NCBI GenBank assembly: GCA_018820925.1
Contig: JAHJNJ010000036.1
Location: 248,001 to 312,000 of the forward strand
DNA length: 64,000 bases
Origin: Gammaproteobacteria bacterium
Lineage (GTDB): Bacteria > Pseudomonadota > Gammaproteobacteria > Burkholderiales > Gallionellaceae
Direction of reading: 5' to 3'
Positions 52,856 to 63,214 of this stretch are shown here, piece by piece. A model generated the notes under the pieces. It made no database searches, was not told where the DNA came from, and was given only the letters and a program-made list of their open reading frames with translations. The stretch's first letter is position 1. Each line of letters starts with the position of its first letter. Made by a program: the position numbers and the translations under genes.

Positions 52856-54000
52856 ATGCGCCGCGCCGCGCCGTGGCGGAATACGACACCGTGCTGGCCT
52901 GGATCGTCACCGCGCTGCTCGCCATCGGACTGGTAATGGTCTATTCCGCGTCGATTGCGACGGCCGAGGCCGGCAGGTACACCAACTATCAGCCGACCTA
53001 TTACCTGGTGCGTCATGGCATCTTTATCCTGACGGGAGTGGTGGCCGGCGTGCTGGCGTTCCAGATATCGACGCAGATGTGGCAAAAATATGCGCCGTAC
53101 TTTTTCCTGGTCGGCGTGGTGTTGCTGATGCTGGTGCTCATCCCGCATGTAGGCAAGGCGGTCAACGGCAGCCGACGCTGGCTGCCGCTGTTCTTTGTCA
53201 ATCTGCAACCGTCCGAGTTGATGAAGCTGTTTGCGGTGTTGTATGCCGCCGACTACGCGGTGCGCAAGGGGGCGGTGAAAGACCACCTGCTCAAACCGTT
53301 TCTGCCGATGTTCGCCGTGATGGCGCTGGTGGGTGCGTTGTTGCTGCTGGAGCCGGATATGGGCGCGTTCGTGGTGATCTGCGCGATTGCGATGGGAACG
53401 CTGTGGCTGGGCGGCTTCAACCTGAAAATCTTCGGCGGGCTGGTGGTGTTGCTGCCGCTGGCGTTCGCCGCACTGATCTTCTCTTCCGACTACCGCATGC
53501 AGCGCGTCATCGGTTTCATGGACCCGTGGTCGGACCCCTACGGCAAAGGCTATCAGCTCAGCCACGCGCTGATCGCATTCGGTCGCGGCGAATGGCTGGG
53601 CGTCGGTCTCGGCGGCAGCGTGGAAAAATTGTTCTACCTGCCGGAAGCGCACACCGATTTCTTGCTGGCAGTGACGGCGGAAGAACTGGGATTGTTCGGT
53701 GTGAGTGCGGTCATCCTGTTGTTCGGCGGGCTCGTCGTGCGCGCCTTCGCCATCGGGCGTCAGGCCGCCATGTCGGAGCGCCTGTTTGCCGCACTGGTGG
53801 CACAGGGCATTGCGGTGTGGATCGGTGTGCAGGCGTTCATCAACATGGGGGTGAACATGGGCGTGCTGCCGACCAAGGGTTTGACGCTGCCGTTCCTGAG
53901 TTTCGGCGGCAGCGGTGTGGTGGTGAATTGCGTGGCAATAGCCGTGCTGCTGCGGATTGACTATGAGAACCGACGCGTCGCGCGGGGGTTGCCGATATGA
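52837..54000 (+). CDS. ftsW: Septal peptidoglycan glycosyltransferase FtsW
   Basis: This 387-residue SEDS protein has ten hydrophobic helices and the SEDS motifs [20 protein letters not shown] and [17 protein letters not shown], with a late [17 protein letters not shown]. It polymerises septal glycan together with FtsI. AAGGAGGC lies just before the ATG within murD. Confidence 0.96.
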   Translation: MFSTTLNAPRRAVAEYDTVLAWIVTALLAIGLVMVYSASIATAEAGRYTNYQPTYYLVRHGIFILTGVVAGVLAFQISTQMWQKYAPYFFLVGVVLLMLVLIPHVGKAVNGSRRWLPLFFVNLQPSELMKLFAVLYAADYAVRKGAVKDHLLKPFLPMFAVMALVGALLLLEPDMGAFVVICAIAMGTLWLGGFNLKIFGGLVVLLPLAFAALIFSSDYRMQRVIGFMDPWSDPYGKGYQLSHALIAFGRGEWLGVGLGGSVEKLFYLPEAHTDFLLAVTAEELGLFGVSAVILLFGGLVVRAFAIGRQAAMSERLFAALVAQGIAVWIGVQAFINMGVNMGVLPTKGLTLPFLSFGGSGVVVNCVAIAVLLRIDYENRRVARGLPI

Positions 54001-55058
54001 ATCGAACCATCCTCATCATGGCAGGCGGCACCGGCGGGCATATCTACCCGGGGCTGGCGGTCGCCGACGCATTGCGCGCGCAGGGCTGGAACGTGGTGTG
54101 GCTGGGCGCGCCGAACAGCATGGAAGCCGAACTGGTGCCCAGGCACGGCTATCCGGTGGCTTGGGTGAATTTCACGGGCGTGCGCGGCAAAGGGCTGCTG
54201 CGTTTGCTGACGTTGCCCTTCACTTTGTTGCGGGCGCTCGGGCAAAGCGCGGTCGCGATTTTCCGCCATCGTCCCGACGTGGTGTTGGGTATGGGCGGTT
54301 ACATCACCATGCCGGGCGGGTTGATGGCGGCATTTTTGCGCAGACCGCTGGTCATCCACGAACAGAATTCCATCGCGGGCATGAGCAACAGGGTGTTGGC
54401 GAAACTGGCGGCGCGCGTGTTGAGCGGATTTCCCGGCGTGCTGAAACGCACCGAATGGTGCGGCAATCCGGTGCGCGCCGCCATCGCGGCATTGCCCGAA
54501 CCGCAAGCGCGGTACGCGGCACGCAGCGGCAAGCTGAACGTGCTGGTGGTGGGCGGCAGTCTGGGGGCGCAGGCGCTCAACGAGGCATTGCCCAAAGCGC
54601 TGGCCCTGCTGGGCGAGCAGGAGCGGCCCAACGTCCTGCACCAAACGGGCAAGAAGCATTTTGAGACGGTGCAGAAGTTGTATGCACAAGCGGGCGTGAA
54701 GGCTGACATACGGCCTTTCCTCGACGACATGGCGAACCAGTATGCGAACGCCGATGTGCTGATCTGCCGGGCGGGTGCGCTGACCATCGCCGAGCTGGCG
54801 GCGGCGGGTGTGGCGAGCGTGCTGGTTCCGCTACCACTCGCGGTGGACGACCACCAGACGCACAACGCGCGCTTCCTGAGCGAACACGGTGCGGCAGTGT
54901 TGTTGCCGCAAAAGGAATTGAGCGCGGAAAAGCTGGCGCAATTGTTGCGCGGCTTCAGCCGGGAAAACCTGCTGGCGATGGCGCAGGCGGCACGCAGCCT
55001 GGCGAAACCGGATGCGACGCAAGCGGTGGCACAGGTGTGCAGTGCGCTCGCCGGATGA
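53997..55058 (+). CDS. murG: UDP-GlcNAc:lipid I N-acetylglucosaminyltransferase MurG
   Basis: This 353-residue GT-B enzyme has the first glycine loop [48 protein letters not shown] and the substrate motif [15 protein letters not shown]. It makes lipid II on the inner face of the membrane. It overlaps ftsW by 4 bases. Confidence 0.97.
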   Translation: MNRTILIMAGGTGGHIYPGLAVADALRAQGWNVVWLGAPNSMEAELVPRHGYPVAWVNFTGVRGKGLLRLLTLPFTLLRALGQSAVAIFRHRPDVVLGMGGYITMPGGLMAAFLRRPLVIHEQNSIAGMSNRVLAKLAARVLSGFPGVLKRTEWCGNPVRAAIAALPEPQARYAARSGKLNVLVVGGSLGAQALNEALPKALALLGEQERPNVLHQTGKKHFETVQKLYAQAGVKADIRPFLDDMANQYANADVLICRAGALTIAELAAAGVASVLVPLPLAVDDHQTHNARFLSEHGAAVLLPQKELSAEKLAQLLRGFSRENLLAMAQAARSLAKPDATQAVAQVCSALAG

Positions 55059-55073
55059 AATGAGGCAACCAAT

Positions 55074-56492
55074 ATGAAACACAAGATCAAACACATCCAC
55101 TTCGTCGGCATCGGCGGTTCCGGCATGAACGGCATTGCCGAGGTGCTGCTCAACCTGGGGTTCAAGGTGAGCGGTTCCGACCTGGCCGACAGCGCGGTCA
55201 CGCAACGCCTGCAATCCCTGGGTGCCAGGGTATATCAGGGGCATAGCGAAAAGAACCTGACAAGCGCCGATGCGGTGGTGACTTCCACCGCGGTGAAGGC
55301 GGACAACCCGGAAGTGGTGGCGGCGCGCGAACAGCGCATTCCCATCGTGCCGCGTGCGGTGATGCTGGCCGAGTTGATGCGCCTGCGCCAGGGTATCGCG
55401 GTGGCGGGAACGCACGGCAAGACCACCACCACGTCGCTGGTAACCAGCATCCTGGCCAAGGGTGGTTACGACCCGACCTTTGTCATCGGCGGCCGTCTCA
55501 ATAGCAGCGGTGCCAATGCACGACTGGGAACGGGTGAGTTCATCGTCGCCGAGGCGGACGAATCCGATGCGTCGTTCCTGTATCTCACGCCGATTTTGGC
55601 AGTCGTCACCAATATCGATGCCGACCACATGGAAACCTACGGCCACGACTTCAACAAGTTGAAACAGGCGTTCGTGGATTTCGTCGAGCGCCTGCCGTTC
55701 TACGGCCGGGCCATGATGTGCGTGGACGACGCCAATGTGCGCGAGATATTGCCGCGCATCAGCAAGCCGGTCACCACTTACGGTCTGGGCGAGGAGGCGC
55801 AAATCCGCGCCGTGGATGTGCGGCATGAGAACGGACGGATGCGCTTCACCGCGCAGTGCCGCCACGACGAGAAGTGCCTGTATGAAGGCAGGCCGCTGAA
55901 TCTGGATGTCACGCTCAATCTGGCCGGCGAGCACAACGTACTCAATGCATTGGCCGCGATCGCGGTCGGCCTGGAAATCGGCGTGGCCCCGGCCGCCATT
56001 GTTGCGGCACTGGCCGAGTTCGAAGGCGTGGGGCGGCGCATGCAGCGCTACGGCGAGATTCCGCTGGCGTCCGGCGGCACGTTCACGCTGATCGACGATT
56101 ATGGCCACCACCCGGTGGAGATGAAGGCCACGCTCGCCGCCGTGCGCGGTGCCTTCCCCGGCAAGCGCCTGTTGCTTGCCTTTCAGCCGCATCGCTTCAC
56201 GCGCACGCGCGACCTGTTCGAGGATTTCGTGAAGGTATTGTCCGGCGTGGATGCGCTGGCGCTGGCAGATATCTATGCGGCGGGTGAAACGCCAATCGTC
56301 GCAGCCGACGGGCGTGCCCTCATGCACGCGTTGCGCGTGGCGGGGCAGAGCGAAGTGGTGTTTGTCGAGCAGATCGCCGATATGCCACAGACCATTTTGC
56401 AAATGGCGCGTGCCGGCGATGTGGTGCTGACCATGGGGGCGGGTTCCATCGGCGGCGTTCCCAACCAGGTTAGGCAGTTAACGCAGAAATGA
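55074..56492 (+). CDS. murC: UDP-MurNAc:L-alanine ligase MurC
   Basis: This 472-residue ligase has [18 protein letters not shown]-loop [24 protein letters not shown] and the late [12 protein letters not shown]. It starts the pentapeptide by adding L-alanine. It starts 15 bp after murG with TGAGGCAACC upstream and overlaps murB by 4. Confidence 0.97.
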   Translation: MKHKIKHIHFVGIGGSGMNGIAEVLLNLGFKVSGSDLADSAVTQRLQSLGARVYQGHSEKNLTSADAVVTSTAVKADNPEVVAAREQRIPIVPRAVMLAELMRLRQGIAVAGTHGKTTTTSLVTSILAKGGYDPTFVIGGRLNSSGANARLGTGEFIVAEADESDASFLYLTPILAVVTNIDADHMETYGHDFNKLKQAFVDFVERLPFYGRAMMCVDDANVREILPRISKPVTTYGLGEEAQIRAVDVRHENGRMRFTAQCRHDEKCLYEGRPLNLDVTLNLAGEHNVLNALAAIAVGLEIGVAPAAIVAALAEFEGVGRRMQRYGEIPLASGGTFTLIDDYGHHPVEMKATLAAVRGAFPGKRLLLAFQPHRFTRTRDLFEDFVKVLSGVDALALADIYAAGETPIVAADGRALMHALRVAGQSEVVFVEQIADMPQTILQMARAGDVVLTMGAGSIGGVPNQVRQLTQK

Positions 56493-57406
56493 ACATGAGC
56501 GAACCGACACAGTTCAGTACAGAGGGGTTGCGCGGAGAGATGCTCCACGACGAGCCCATGTCGCGCCACGTGAGTTGGCGTGCGGGCGGTGTCGCTCGGC
56601 GCATGTACCGTCCAGCCGATCTGGCCGACTTGCAGCAGTTCCTGCGGCAGACACCCGTAGATGAGCCGCTGCTCTTCGTGGGCCTGGGCAGCAACCTGCT
56701 GGTGCGCGACGGGGGGCTGCGCGGAACGGTGATACAGATGGTGGGTGCGTTGACCGAGTTGCGCATGGATGGCGAATTCATCTATGCCCAGGCGGGGGTG
56801 CCGGGCGCGAAATTGGCGCGCTTTGCGGCAAGCAACAATTTTTGCGGAGCGGAATTTTTCGCCGGCATTCCGGGCACGCTGGGCGGCATGTTGACGATGA
56901 ACGCGGGCTGCTATGGCGGCGAGACCTGGCAGAAGGTGGTGCGGGTGCAGGTGCTGACGCGCAGCGGGGAATTGCTGGAGCGCACGCCGCAGGAATACGA
57001 GATCGGCTATCGGCATGTGGTGCAGCGCACGCCGGGCGAAGAGTTTTTTGTCGGTGCGTGGTTGAAGCTGGAAACAGGTGATGTTGAGGCGGCACGTCAG
57101 GAGATCAAAGCCCTGATGGAGAAACGCAGTGCATCGCAGCCGCTGAACCTGCCGAACGCGGGCTCGGTGTTCCGCAATCCACCAGGCAACCATGCGGCAA
57201 AGTTGATCGAGGGTTGCGGGTTGAAAGGCAAGCGTATCGGCGGAGCGCAGGTGTCGGAGAAGCATGCCAACTTCATCGTGAATGCCGGCAATGCAACGGC
57301 GCAGGATATTGAAGATTTGATTAACGAAGTGCGGGCGACGGTATTGCAGCAGACAGGCATCGAGCTGCATCCCGAAGTCAGGATTGTTGGAGAGAAATCT
57401 AAGTGA
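56489..57406 (+). CDS. murB: UDP-N-acetylenolpyruvylglucosamine reductase MurB
   Basis: This 305-residue flavoenzyme has an N-terminal FAD-binding region ([13 protein letters not shown]), [20 protein letters not shown] and the late [11 protein letters not shown]. It reduces enolpyruvyl-UDP-GlcNAc with NADPH. The GSVFRNP motif (with catalytic Ser) identifies it as type I/II-like. It overlaps murC and ddlB by 4 bases each. Confidence 0.96.
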   Translation: MNMSEPTQFSTEGLRGEMLHDEPMSRHVSWRAGGVARRMYRPADLADLQQFLRQTPVDEPLLFVGLGSNLLVRDGGLRGTVIQMVGALTELRMDGEFIYAQAGVPGAKLARFAASNNFCGAEFFAGIPGTLGGMLTMNAGCYGGETWQKVVRVQVLTRSGELLERTPQEYEIGYRHVVQRTPGEEFFVGAWLKLETGDVEAARQEIKALMEKRSASQPLNLPNAGSVFRNPPGNHAAKLIEGCGLKGKRIGGAQVSEKHANFIVNAGNATAQDIEDLINEVRATVLQQTGIELHPEVRIVGEKSK

Positions 57407-58317
57407 AAAACTTTGGAAAAGTTGCAGTGTTGTTGGGCGGACGTTCGGCAGAGCGCGAGGTGTCGTTGAAGAGCGGCAGTGCGGTGCTGGCCGCGTTGCA
57501 GAAAAGCGGTGTGGATGCACACGCCTTCGATCCTGCGCAACGCGACTTGTTCGAGCTCAAGCAGGAGAAATTCGAACGCGTGTTCATCGCGCTGCACGGA
57601 CGTTTCGGCGAGGACGGCACGGTGCAGGGCGCACTGGAATTGCTGGGTATCCCGTACACCGGCAGCGGCGTGATGGCCTCGGCGATTGCGATGGACAAGT
57701 GGCGCACCAAGCTGGTGTGGCAGGCGGCGGGTTTGCCGATCCCGGAATACGAGGCGCTGACCGCGCCCACCGATTGGAACGCGGTGGCCGACCACCTTGA
57801 TCTGCCGCTGTTCGTGAAGCCCGCCAGCGAAGGCAGCAGCGTGGGCGTAACCAAGGTGAAAACGGTGGAAGAGCTGCCCGCCGCTTATGCCGAGGCGGCA
57901 AAGCACGACAAGGTGGTGATCGCCGAAAGTTTCATGAGCGGCGGCGAGTACACGGTGACGATCCTGAACGGGCGCGCCTTGCCCGTGATCAAGATCGAGC
58001 CGGTCGGCGAGTTCTACGACTACGAGGCGAAATACCTGCGCGACGATACGCGCTACCTGTGCCCGAGCGGTTTGAGCGCGGAAGACGAGGCGGCGATGCA
58101 GCATCTGGCACTGCTGGCATTCCAGCTGGTCGGTTGTGCGGGCTGGGGGCGCGTGGATTTCCTGCGCGGCGATGACGGCAAGTTTTACCTGCTGGAGATC
58201 AATACCTCGCCCGGCATGACCGACCATAGCCTGGTGCCGATGGCGGCGCGCCAGGCGGGCATCAGTTTCGAACAGTTGGTGGTGCAGATTCTGGAGGGGG
58301 CGGGAAATGCAAAATAG
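57403..58317 (+). CDS. ddlB: D-alanine-D-alanine ligase
   Basis: This 304-residue ATP-grasp enzyme has [38 protein letters not shown] and a late [12 protein letters not shown]. It makes the D-Ala-D-Ala dipeptide used by MurF. The GTG start overlaps the murB stop (GTGA). A GC-rich repeat separates it from ftsQ. Confidence 0.96.
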   Translation: MKNFGKVAVLLGGRSAEREVSLKSGSAVLAALQKSGVDAHAFDPAQRDLFELKQEKFERVFIALHGRFGEDGTVQGALELLGIPYTGSGVMASAIAMDKWRTKLVWQAAGLPIPEYEALTAPTDWNAVADHLDLPLFVKPASEGSSVGVTKVKTVEELPAAYAEAAKHDKVVIAESFMSGGEYTVTILNGRALPVIKIEPVGEFYDYEAKYLRDDTRYLCPSGLSAEDEAAMQHLALLAFQLVGCAGWGRVDFLRGDDGKFYLLEINTSPGMTDHSLVPMAARQAGISFEQLVVQILEGAGNAK

Positions 58318-58330
58318 TCTTTCACGGTTG

Positions 58331-58368
58331 CTCCCTCGCCCGCTTGCGGGAGAGGGTTGGGGAGAGGG
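58331..58368. repeat. CCCTCGCCCGC/GCGGGAGAGGG repeat between ddlB and ftsQ
   Basis: A third copy of the CCCTCTCCC-type palindrome, placed inside the dcw cluster. Its GGAGAGG at 58361-58367 lies just before the ftsQ start and could serve as that gene's Shine-Dalgarno. Confidence 0.7.
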
Positions 58369-58370
58369 CA

Positions 58371-59075
58371 GTGTGGGATAACGCACCGTTGCTGCGCGGC
58401 ATTGCCAACGCGCTGTTCGGTCTCAGCCTGGTGCTGGTGCTGTACGGCGTGGTGCGCTATGTGTTGCGCTTGCCGGTGTTCCCGCTGCATGCGGTGGAAT
58501 TGACCGCGGCACCGCAGCATGTTTCGGTCGAACAGTTGGAGAAGGTGGTGCATAAACAGGTCAGCGGAAATTTTTTCACGGTGGATCTGGAGCAGACGCG
58601 GCAGGCATTCGAACAGTTGGCGTGGGTGCGCAAGGTGAGTGTGCGGCGCAAATTTCCGTGGAGCCTGGAAATCGAAATGGAAGAGCAGGTTCCGCTGGCG
58701 ACGTGGAACGGCAAGGAACTGGTGAATACGCACGGCGAGGTGTTCGGCGGCATCGTCGATCAGCCGCTGCCCGCTTTTGTCGGGCAACCGGATACCGCCG
58801 CGCTGGTGGCACAGATGTACGGCGAACTGAATGCGGTGCTGCAGCCGATCCGGCACCAGATCGTGCAAATCAGTTTGTCGCCGCGCTATGCGTGGCAGGT
58901 GAAACTGGATAACGGCATGGTGCTGGAATTGGGCAGGGAAGAAATGCGGCAGCGGTTGGCGCGCTTTGTTGCAGTGTATCCGTACAGTCTGGCCACGCAG
59001 GCGCGGCCGGTGAAACATGTGGATTTGCGTTATCGCAACGGGTTCGCGGCATATGCGCCGGGCAGCGGAGTTTGA
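58371..59075 (+). CDS. ftsQ: Cell division protein FtsQ
   Basis: This 234-residue protein has one transmembrane segment (about 15-33), a POTRA domain (about 40-110) and a beta domain ending in PVKHVDLRYRNGFAAY. It recruits FtsL/FtsB and controls the divisome. The GTG at 58371 (MWDNAPLLRG) is the best start; an upstream TTG lies inside the repeat. Its ribosome-binding site seems to come from the repeat. Confidence 0.92.
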   Translation: MWDNAPLLRGIANALFGLSLVLVLYGVVRYVLRLPVFPLHAVELTAAPQHVSVEQLEKVVHKQVSGNFFTVDLEQTRQAFEQLAWVRKVSVRRKFPWSLEIEMEEQVPLATWNGKELVNTHGEVFGGIVDQPLPAFVGQPDTAALVAQMYGELNAVLQPIRHQIVQISLSPRYAWQVKLDNGMVLELGREEMRQRLARFVAVYPYSLATQARPVKHVDLRYRNGFAAYAPGSGV

Positions 59076-59093
59076 AGTGGTAGCAAGGGGACA

Positions 59094-60332
59094 ATGATGA
59101 GCAAGAACAGAGAGAGCAAGAATTTGATCGTGGGGCTGGACATCGGCACGTCGAAGATCGCGTGCATCGTCGCCGAGATCAGGCCGGAAGGCACGCTGGA
59201 AGTGATCGGCGCAGGCTTGCACCAGTCTTCGGGCATGAAAAAAGGCATGGTGGTGAATATCGATGCCACCGTGTCCGCCATCCAGCGCGCGCTGGAAGAG
59301 GCGGAGCTGATGGCGGACTGCAAGATTCGCGAGGTGTACACCGGCATCGCGGGCAGCCACATCAAGAGTTCCAACGCCAACGGCATGATCAAGATCAAGG
59401 ACAAGGAAGTGGCGCACACCGACGTTGTGCGCGCAATCGAGACGGCCAGTTCGATCAGCCTGCCGGGCGATCAGCAGATCCTGCACATTCTCGAGCAGGA
59501 ATTCAGCATCGACGGGCAGGGCGGCATCAAGAAGCCGCAGGGCATGAGCGGCATGCGTCTGGAGGTGGAGATCCATATCGTTACGGGTGCGGTGTCGGCG
59601 GTGCAGAACATCCTGAAGTGCATCCACCGCTGCGGGCTGGAAGTGAACGAGATGATTCTGCAGCCGCTGGCGTCGGCAAAGTCAGTGCTGGCCGAGGACG
59701 AAAAAGAGCTGGGCGTGTGCCTGGTGGATATCGGGGGCGGCACCACCGATGTGGCGGTGTTTACCAACGGTGCGATCCGTCACACGGCGGTGATCCCGAT
59801 TGCGGGCGACCAGATCACCAACGACATCGCCATGGCCTTGCGCACGCCGACCAAGGACGCCGAAGACATCAAGATCAAGTACGGCTGCGCGTTGCGCCAA
59901 TTGGCCAACGATGCACCCATCGAGGTGCCCGGCGTGGGCGAGCGCAGTGCGCGCATGCTGTCGCGGCAGACGCTGGCGGAAGTGATCGAACCGCGTGTGG
60001 AAGAACTGTATTCGCTGGTGCAGCAGGAGCTGCGCCGCAGCGGCTTCGAGGATCTGCTCTCGTCCGGAATTGTGCTCACCGGCGGCAGCAGCGCCATGCA
60101 GGGCATGGTCGAGCTGGGCGAGGAGATTTTCCATATGCCGGTGCGCATGGGCGTGCCGCGCAATATCGGCGGTTTGTCGGAGGTGGTGAAAACGCCGCGC
60201 TATGCCACTGGCGTGGGCTTGCTGTTGTACGGGCTGGAGCAGCATAAGCGCGACGAAGTGGCTCGCGTGAATTCGGGATCGTTCAGCGATGTGCTGGAGA
60301 ACATGAAAACGTGGTTTCAACGCAATTTTTAG
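59094..60332 (+). CDS. ftsA: Cell division protein FtsA
   Basis: This 412-residue actin-like protein has LIVGLDIGTSKIACIVAE, the 1C subdomain (about 88-170), CLVDIGGGTTDVAVF and the C-terminal amphipathic tail (ENMKTWFQRNF). It anchors FtsZ to the membrane. AAGGGG precedes the first of two ATGs at 59094. Confidence 0.97.
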   Translation: MMSKNRESKNLIVGLDIGTSKIACIVAEIRPEGTLEVIGAGLHQSSGMKKGMVVNIDATVSAIQRALEEAELMADCKIREVYTGIAGSHIKSSNANGMIKIKDKEVAHTDVVRAIETASSISLPGDQQILHILEQEFSIDGQGGIKKPQGMSGMRLEVEIHIVTGAVSAVQNILKCIHRCGLEVNEMILQPLASAKSVLAEDEKELGVCLVDIGGGTTDVAVFTNGAIRHTAVIPIAGDQITNDIAMALRTPTKDAEDIKIKYGCALRQLANDAPIEVPGVGERSARMLSRQTLAEVIEPRVEELYSLVQQELRRSGFEDLLSSGIVLTGGSSAMQGMVELGEEIFHMPVRMGVPRNIGGLSEVVKTPRYATGVGLLLYGLEQHKRDEVARVNSGSFSDVLENMKTWFQRNF

Positions 60333-60376
60333 TACATGGGTCGGGCCGGTTTGTAATTTAGAAAAGGAGAATAATT

Positions 60377-61534
60377 ATGTTTGAACTGATGGATGCACAG
60401 CCGCAAGGCGCAGTAATCAAAGTGGTGGGAGTGGGCGGTTGCGGCGGAAACGCCGTCGACCACATGATCGAGCAGGGCGTGCAGGGTGTCGAGTTCATCA
60501 CCATCAATACCGATGCGCAGGCACTGCGTCGCAGCAAAGCGCGCGTGCAATTGCAGATCGGGGCGAACCTGACCAAGGGGCTGGGCGCGGGGGCCAAGCC
60601 GGAAATCGGTCAGGCCGCAGCGATGGAAGACCGCGAACGCATCGCCGAAATCATCAGCGGGGCAAATATGGTGTTCATCACCGCCGGTATGGGTGGCGGT
60701 ACGGGAACCGGCGCGGCGCCGATCGTGGCGCAGGTGGCCAAAGAGATGGGCATTCTCACCGTGGCGGTGGTCACCAAGCCGTTTGCGTTCGAGGGCAAGC
60801 GCATGACGCTGGCGCATAGCGGAATCGAGGAACTGGCGACCTATGTCGATTCCCTTATCATCGTGCCGAATTCCAAGTTGATGGAAGTACTGGGCGGCAA
60901 GACCACGCTGGCCGAAGCATTCAAGGCGGCGAACGGCGTGTTGCAGGGCGCGGTGGCGGGGATCGCCGAGGTGATCAATGTTCCCGGCATGGTGAACGTG
61001 GACTTTGCCGACGTGTGTACGCTGATGTCCGAGAACGGCATGGCCATGATGGGCGCCGCAACCTCATCCGGCGAAGGCCGCGCGCAACGCGCCGCCGAGC
61101 AGGCCATCGCCAGTCCGTTGCTGGACGATGTGGATCTGTCCGGTGCGCGCGGGGTACTGGTCAATATCACTTCCAGCAGCAACCTGACTTTGCAGGAGTT
61201 GCACGATGTGATGAACTGTTTCCAGTTTGCCGCATCCGAAGCCACCGTGATCGTCGGCTCGGTGTTCGACGAAAGCATGGGCGAGGAATTGCGCGTGACC
61301 ATCGTGGCGACCGGCCTGGGTACACCCATGGCGCGCAAGCAGCCGAAGCCGGTGCTGGCCTACGAAAAACAGCAGCGCACCGGAACGCACGACGCACCGC
61401 TGGTGAACTACAACGAACTGGATATGCCGGCCGTGATCCGCACCGGACGTCATCGCGAAGCCGTGGAGGCGATGAAACAATCCGGGGTCGACCCGCTCGA
61501 CATCCCGTCGTTCCTGCGCAAACAGGCGGACTAG
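60377..61534 (+). CDS. ftsZ: Cell division protein FtsZ
   Basis: This 385-residue tubulin-like GTPase has the G-box GMGGGTGTGAAP, NTDAQAL near the start, the T7-loop region around NVDFADV, and the C-terminal partner-binding tail DPLDIPSFLRK. It forms the Z ring. AAAGGAG lies before the ATG. It is separated from lpxC by about 97 bp. Confidence 0.98.
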   Translation: MFELMDAQPQGAVIKVVGVGGCGGNAVDHMIEQGVQGVEFITINTDAQALRRSKARVQLQIGANLTKGLGAGAKPEIGQAAAMEDRERIAEIISGANMVFITAGMGGGTGTGAAPIVAQVAKEMGILTVAVVTKPFAFEGKRMTLAHSGIEELATYVDSLIIVPNSKLMEVLGGKTTLAEAFKAANGVLQGAVAGIAEVINVPGMVNVDFADVCTLMSENGMAMMGAATSSGEGRAQRAAEQAIASPLLDDVDLSGARGVLVNITSSSNLTLQELHDVMNCFQFAASEATVIVGSVFDESMGEELRVTIVATGLGTPMARKQPKPVLAYEKQQRTGTHDAPLVNYNELDMPAVIRTGRHREAVEAMKQSGVDPLDIPSFLRKQAD

Positions 61535-61631
61535 GGAGTCAGGGCTGAGGGCTGAGCAAAGCATGCTGTATCCCGAATCCCGGGTTGGGGCTATGTTAAA
61601 CTTGGTACCAGTTTTGTCAGGTAATTAGAGA

Positions 61632-62543
61632 ATGGTCAAGCAACGCACACTGAAGACAATGGTGCAGGCGACGGGCGTCGGTCTGCATACCGGAGAAAAG
61701 GTCTATCTGACCCTGCGCCCGGCCGCCATTGACAGCGGCATTGTATTTCGTCGCGTTGACCTGCCGGACGCCAGGGATATTCTGGCCGAAGCGCATGCGG
61801 TGCACGACACGCGTCTTTCCACTTGTCTGGAAGCGCACGGCACACGCGTTGCCACAGTAGAGCATCTGATGTCGGCGCTGGCCGGCCTGGGGATCGACAA
61901 TGCGATTGTCGAGCTGACCAGTCCGGAATTGCCCATTATGGACGGCAGTGCGGGCACATTCATTTTCTTGCTGCAGTCGGCGGGAATCGTCGAACAGGCA
62001 GCCGCCAAGAAATTCATCCGCATCAAGAAAGTAGTGGAAGTAAAAGACGGCGACAAATGGGTGCGTTTCGAGCCGTATAACGGCTACAAATTGAACTTCA
62101 CCATCAATTTTGCCCACCCGGTGTTTGCCAATACCAAACAGGATGTGACGGTGGATCTGGGCTCGCAGTCCTATATCAAGGAAGTGAGCCGTGCCCGCAC
62201 CTTCGGTTTCATGCAGGAAGTCGAATATATGCGTTCACAGGGCCTGGCGCTGGGCGGCAGCCTGGATAACGCCATCGTGATGGACGAATACCGCGTGATC
62301 AATCCGGACGGTCTGCGTTTTGAGGACGAATTCGTCAAACACAAGGTACTGGATGCCATCGGCGACCTGTACCTGCTCGGTCACCCGCTGATCGGTGCGT
62401 TCTCCGGCCACAAATCCGGCCACGCCTTGAATAACGCGCTGTGCCGGGCTTTGCTGGCCGATGAAACGGCGTGGGAGTTCACCACATTCGAAAAGCCGGA
62501 AGAAGCTCCCGACTTCCTGCGTTTGCAATTACAGGCGGCTTGA
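61632..62543 (+). CDS. lpxC: UDP-3-O-acyl-GlcNAc deacetylase LpxC
   Basis: This 303-residue metalloenzyme begins [21 protein letters not shown], has the zinc-binding His of [10 protein letters not shown] and HKVLDAIGD, and the late [13 protein letters not shown]. It commits lipid A synthesis. It follows ftsZ, the usual place in proteobacteria. Confidence 0.97.
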   Translation: MVKQRTLKTMVQATGVGLHTGEKVYLTLRPAAIDSGIVFRRVDLPDARDILAEAHAVHDTRLSTCLEAHGTRVATVEHLMSALAGLGIDNAIVELTSPELPIMDGSAGTFIFLLQSAGIVEQAAAKKFIRIKKVVEVKDGDKWVRFEPYNGYKLNFTINFAHPVFANTKQDVTVDLGSQSYIKEVSRARTFGFMQEVEYMRSQGLALGGSLDNAIVMDEYRVINPDGLRFEDEFVKHKVLDAIGDLYLLGHPLIGAFSGHKSGHALNNALCRALLADETAWEFTTFEKPEEAPDFLRLQLQAA

Positions 62544-62556
62544 TCGGGCGTCAGCG

Positions 62557-62748
62557 ATGCTTATCCGCTTCGCCTTGCTGATCTCCCTGCTGCTGATTTC
62601 CGCGTCCGCCGTCATGTTCCTGCTTACCCGGGATGCGCGATATTCGCGATTTGCCTGGCAAGTGGCGCGTTTCATTGTTTATGTGCTGCTGGTGTTCGGG
62701 GTGTTGTATCTGTTGGAGCGTTTCGGGCTGGCAGCCTGGGTGCTGTGA
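62557..62748 (+). CDS. Small two-helix membrane protein
   Basis: This 63-residue protein has two hydrophobic helices (about 5-23 and 39-60) joined by the charged loop LTRDARYSRFAWQVARF. It starts 13 bp after lpxC. Similar short proteins are found beside lpxC in other betaproteobacteria as far as I recall, but the function is unknown. No strong Shine-Dalgarno is seen. Confidence 0.65.
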   Translation: MLIRFALLISLLLISASAVMFLLTRDARYSRFAWQVARFIVYVLLVFGVLYLLERFGLAAWVL

Positions 62749-62758
62749 TTACAATGGG

Positions 62759-63178
62759 TTAGGGGCGTCTGCCCAGACGGTGCAATGCGGCTTTGAGCGG
62801 GGAATCCGGCAGATTTTCGTCGAGTTTGTTCAGTGCATCCCGCGCCGCTTTTCCCAAGATGAGCGGTTTGTGGGGGACGACGGGCGGCGGGGCGTAGACT
62901 TGCACCTTGATTTGAATTCCAGTAACCTCGCATCCCCTTGCTTGGAAAAGGGAAATTAATTCCGAGGTCATCTGGCGCAGTTTGGTGGCTACCGCGCCGT
63001 TGTTAGCTGCGATGACTACGGTTTGTTGATCCAGCTTCAAGACATGGCTGTTGTGTGCGAGGCCGGACGGAGTGATGGATTCAAAGTGCTGTTGCAAGGT
63101 TGTGAGTTGCTCAGCTTTTCTCGAAAGCTGTCGTAATTCTGTATTGGAGGCCAGGATGGCTTTTAGTCGGTGCGACAC
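62759..63178 (-). CDS. DUF721 (DciA-like) protein
   Basis: This 139-residue protein has a helical N-terminal part (LASNTELRQLSRKAEQL) and the DUF721 core VLKLDQQTVVIAANNGAVATKLRQ, followed by a proline-rich and charged tail. DciA family members load the DnaB helicase; the assignment of this shorter protein to that role is uncertain. It starts with GTG, diverges from the M23 peptidase gene 36 bp away, and converges on the small membrane gene. Confidence 0.8.
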   Translation of the reverse strand: MSHRLKAILASNTELRQLSRKAEQLTTLQQHFESITPSGLAHNSHVLKLDQQTVVIAANNGAVATKLRQMTSELISLFQARGCEVTGIQIKVQVYAPPPVVPHKPLILGKAARDALNKLDENLPDSPLKAALHRLGRRP

Positions 63179-63214
63179 GGTGGGTTCGGGGAGTGCGTCA
63201 TTTTAGGGGGTTGC

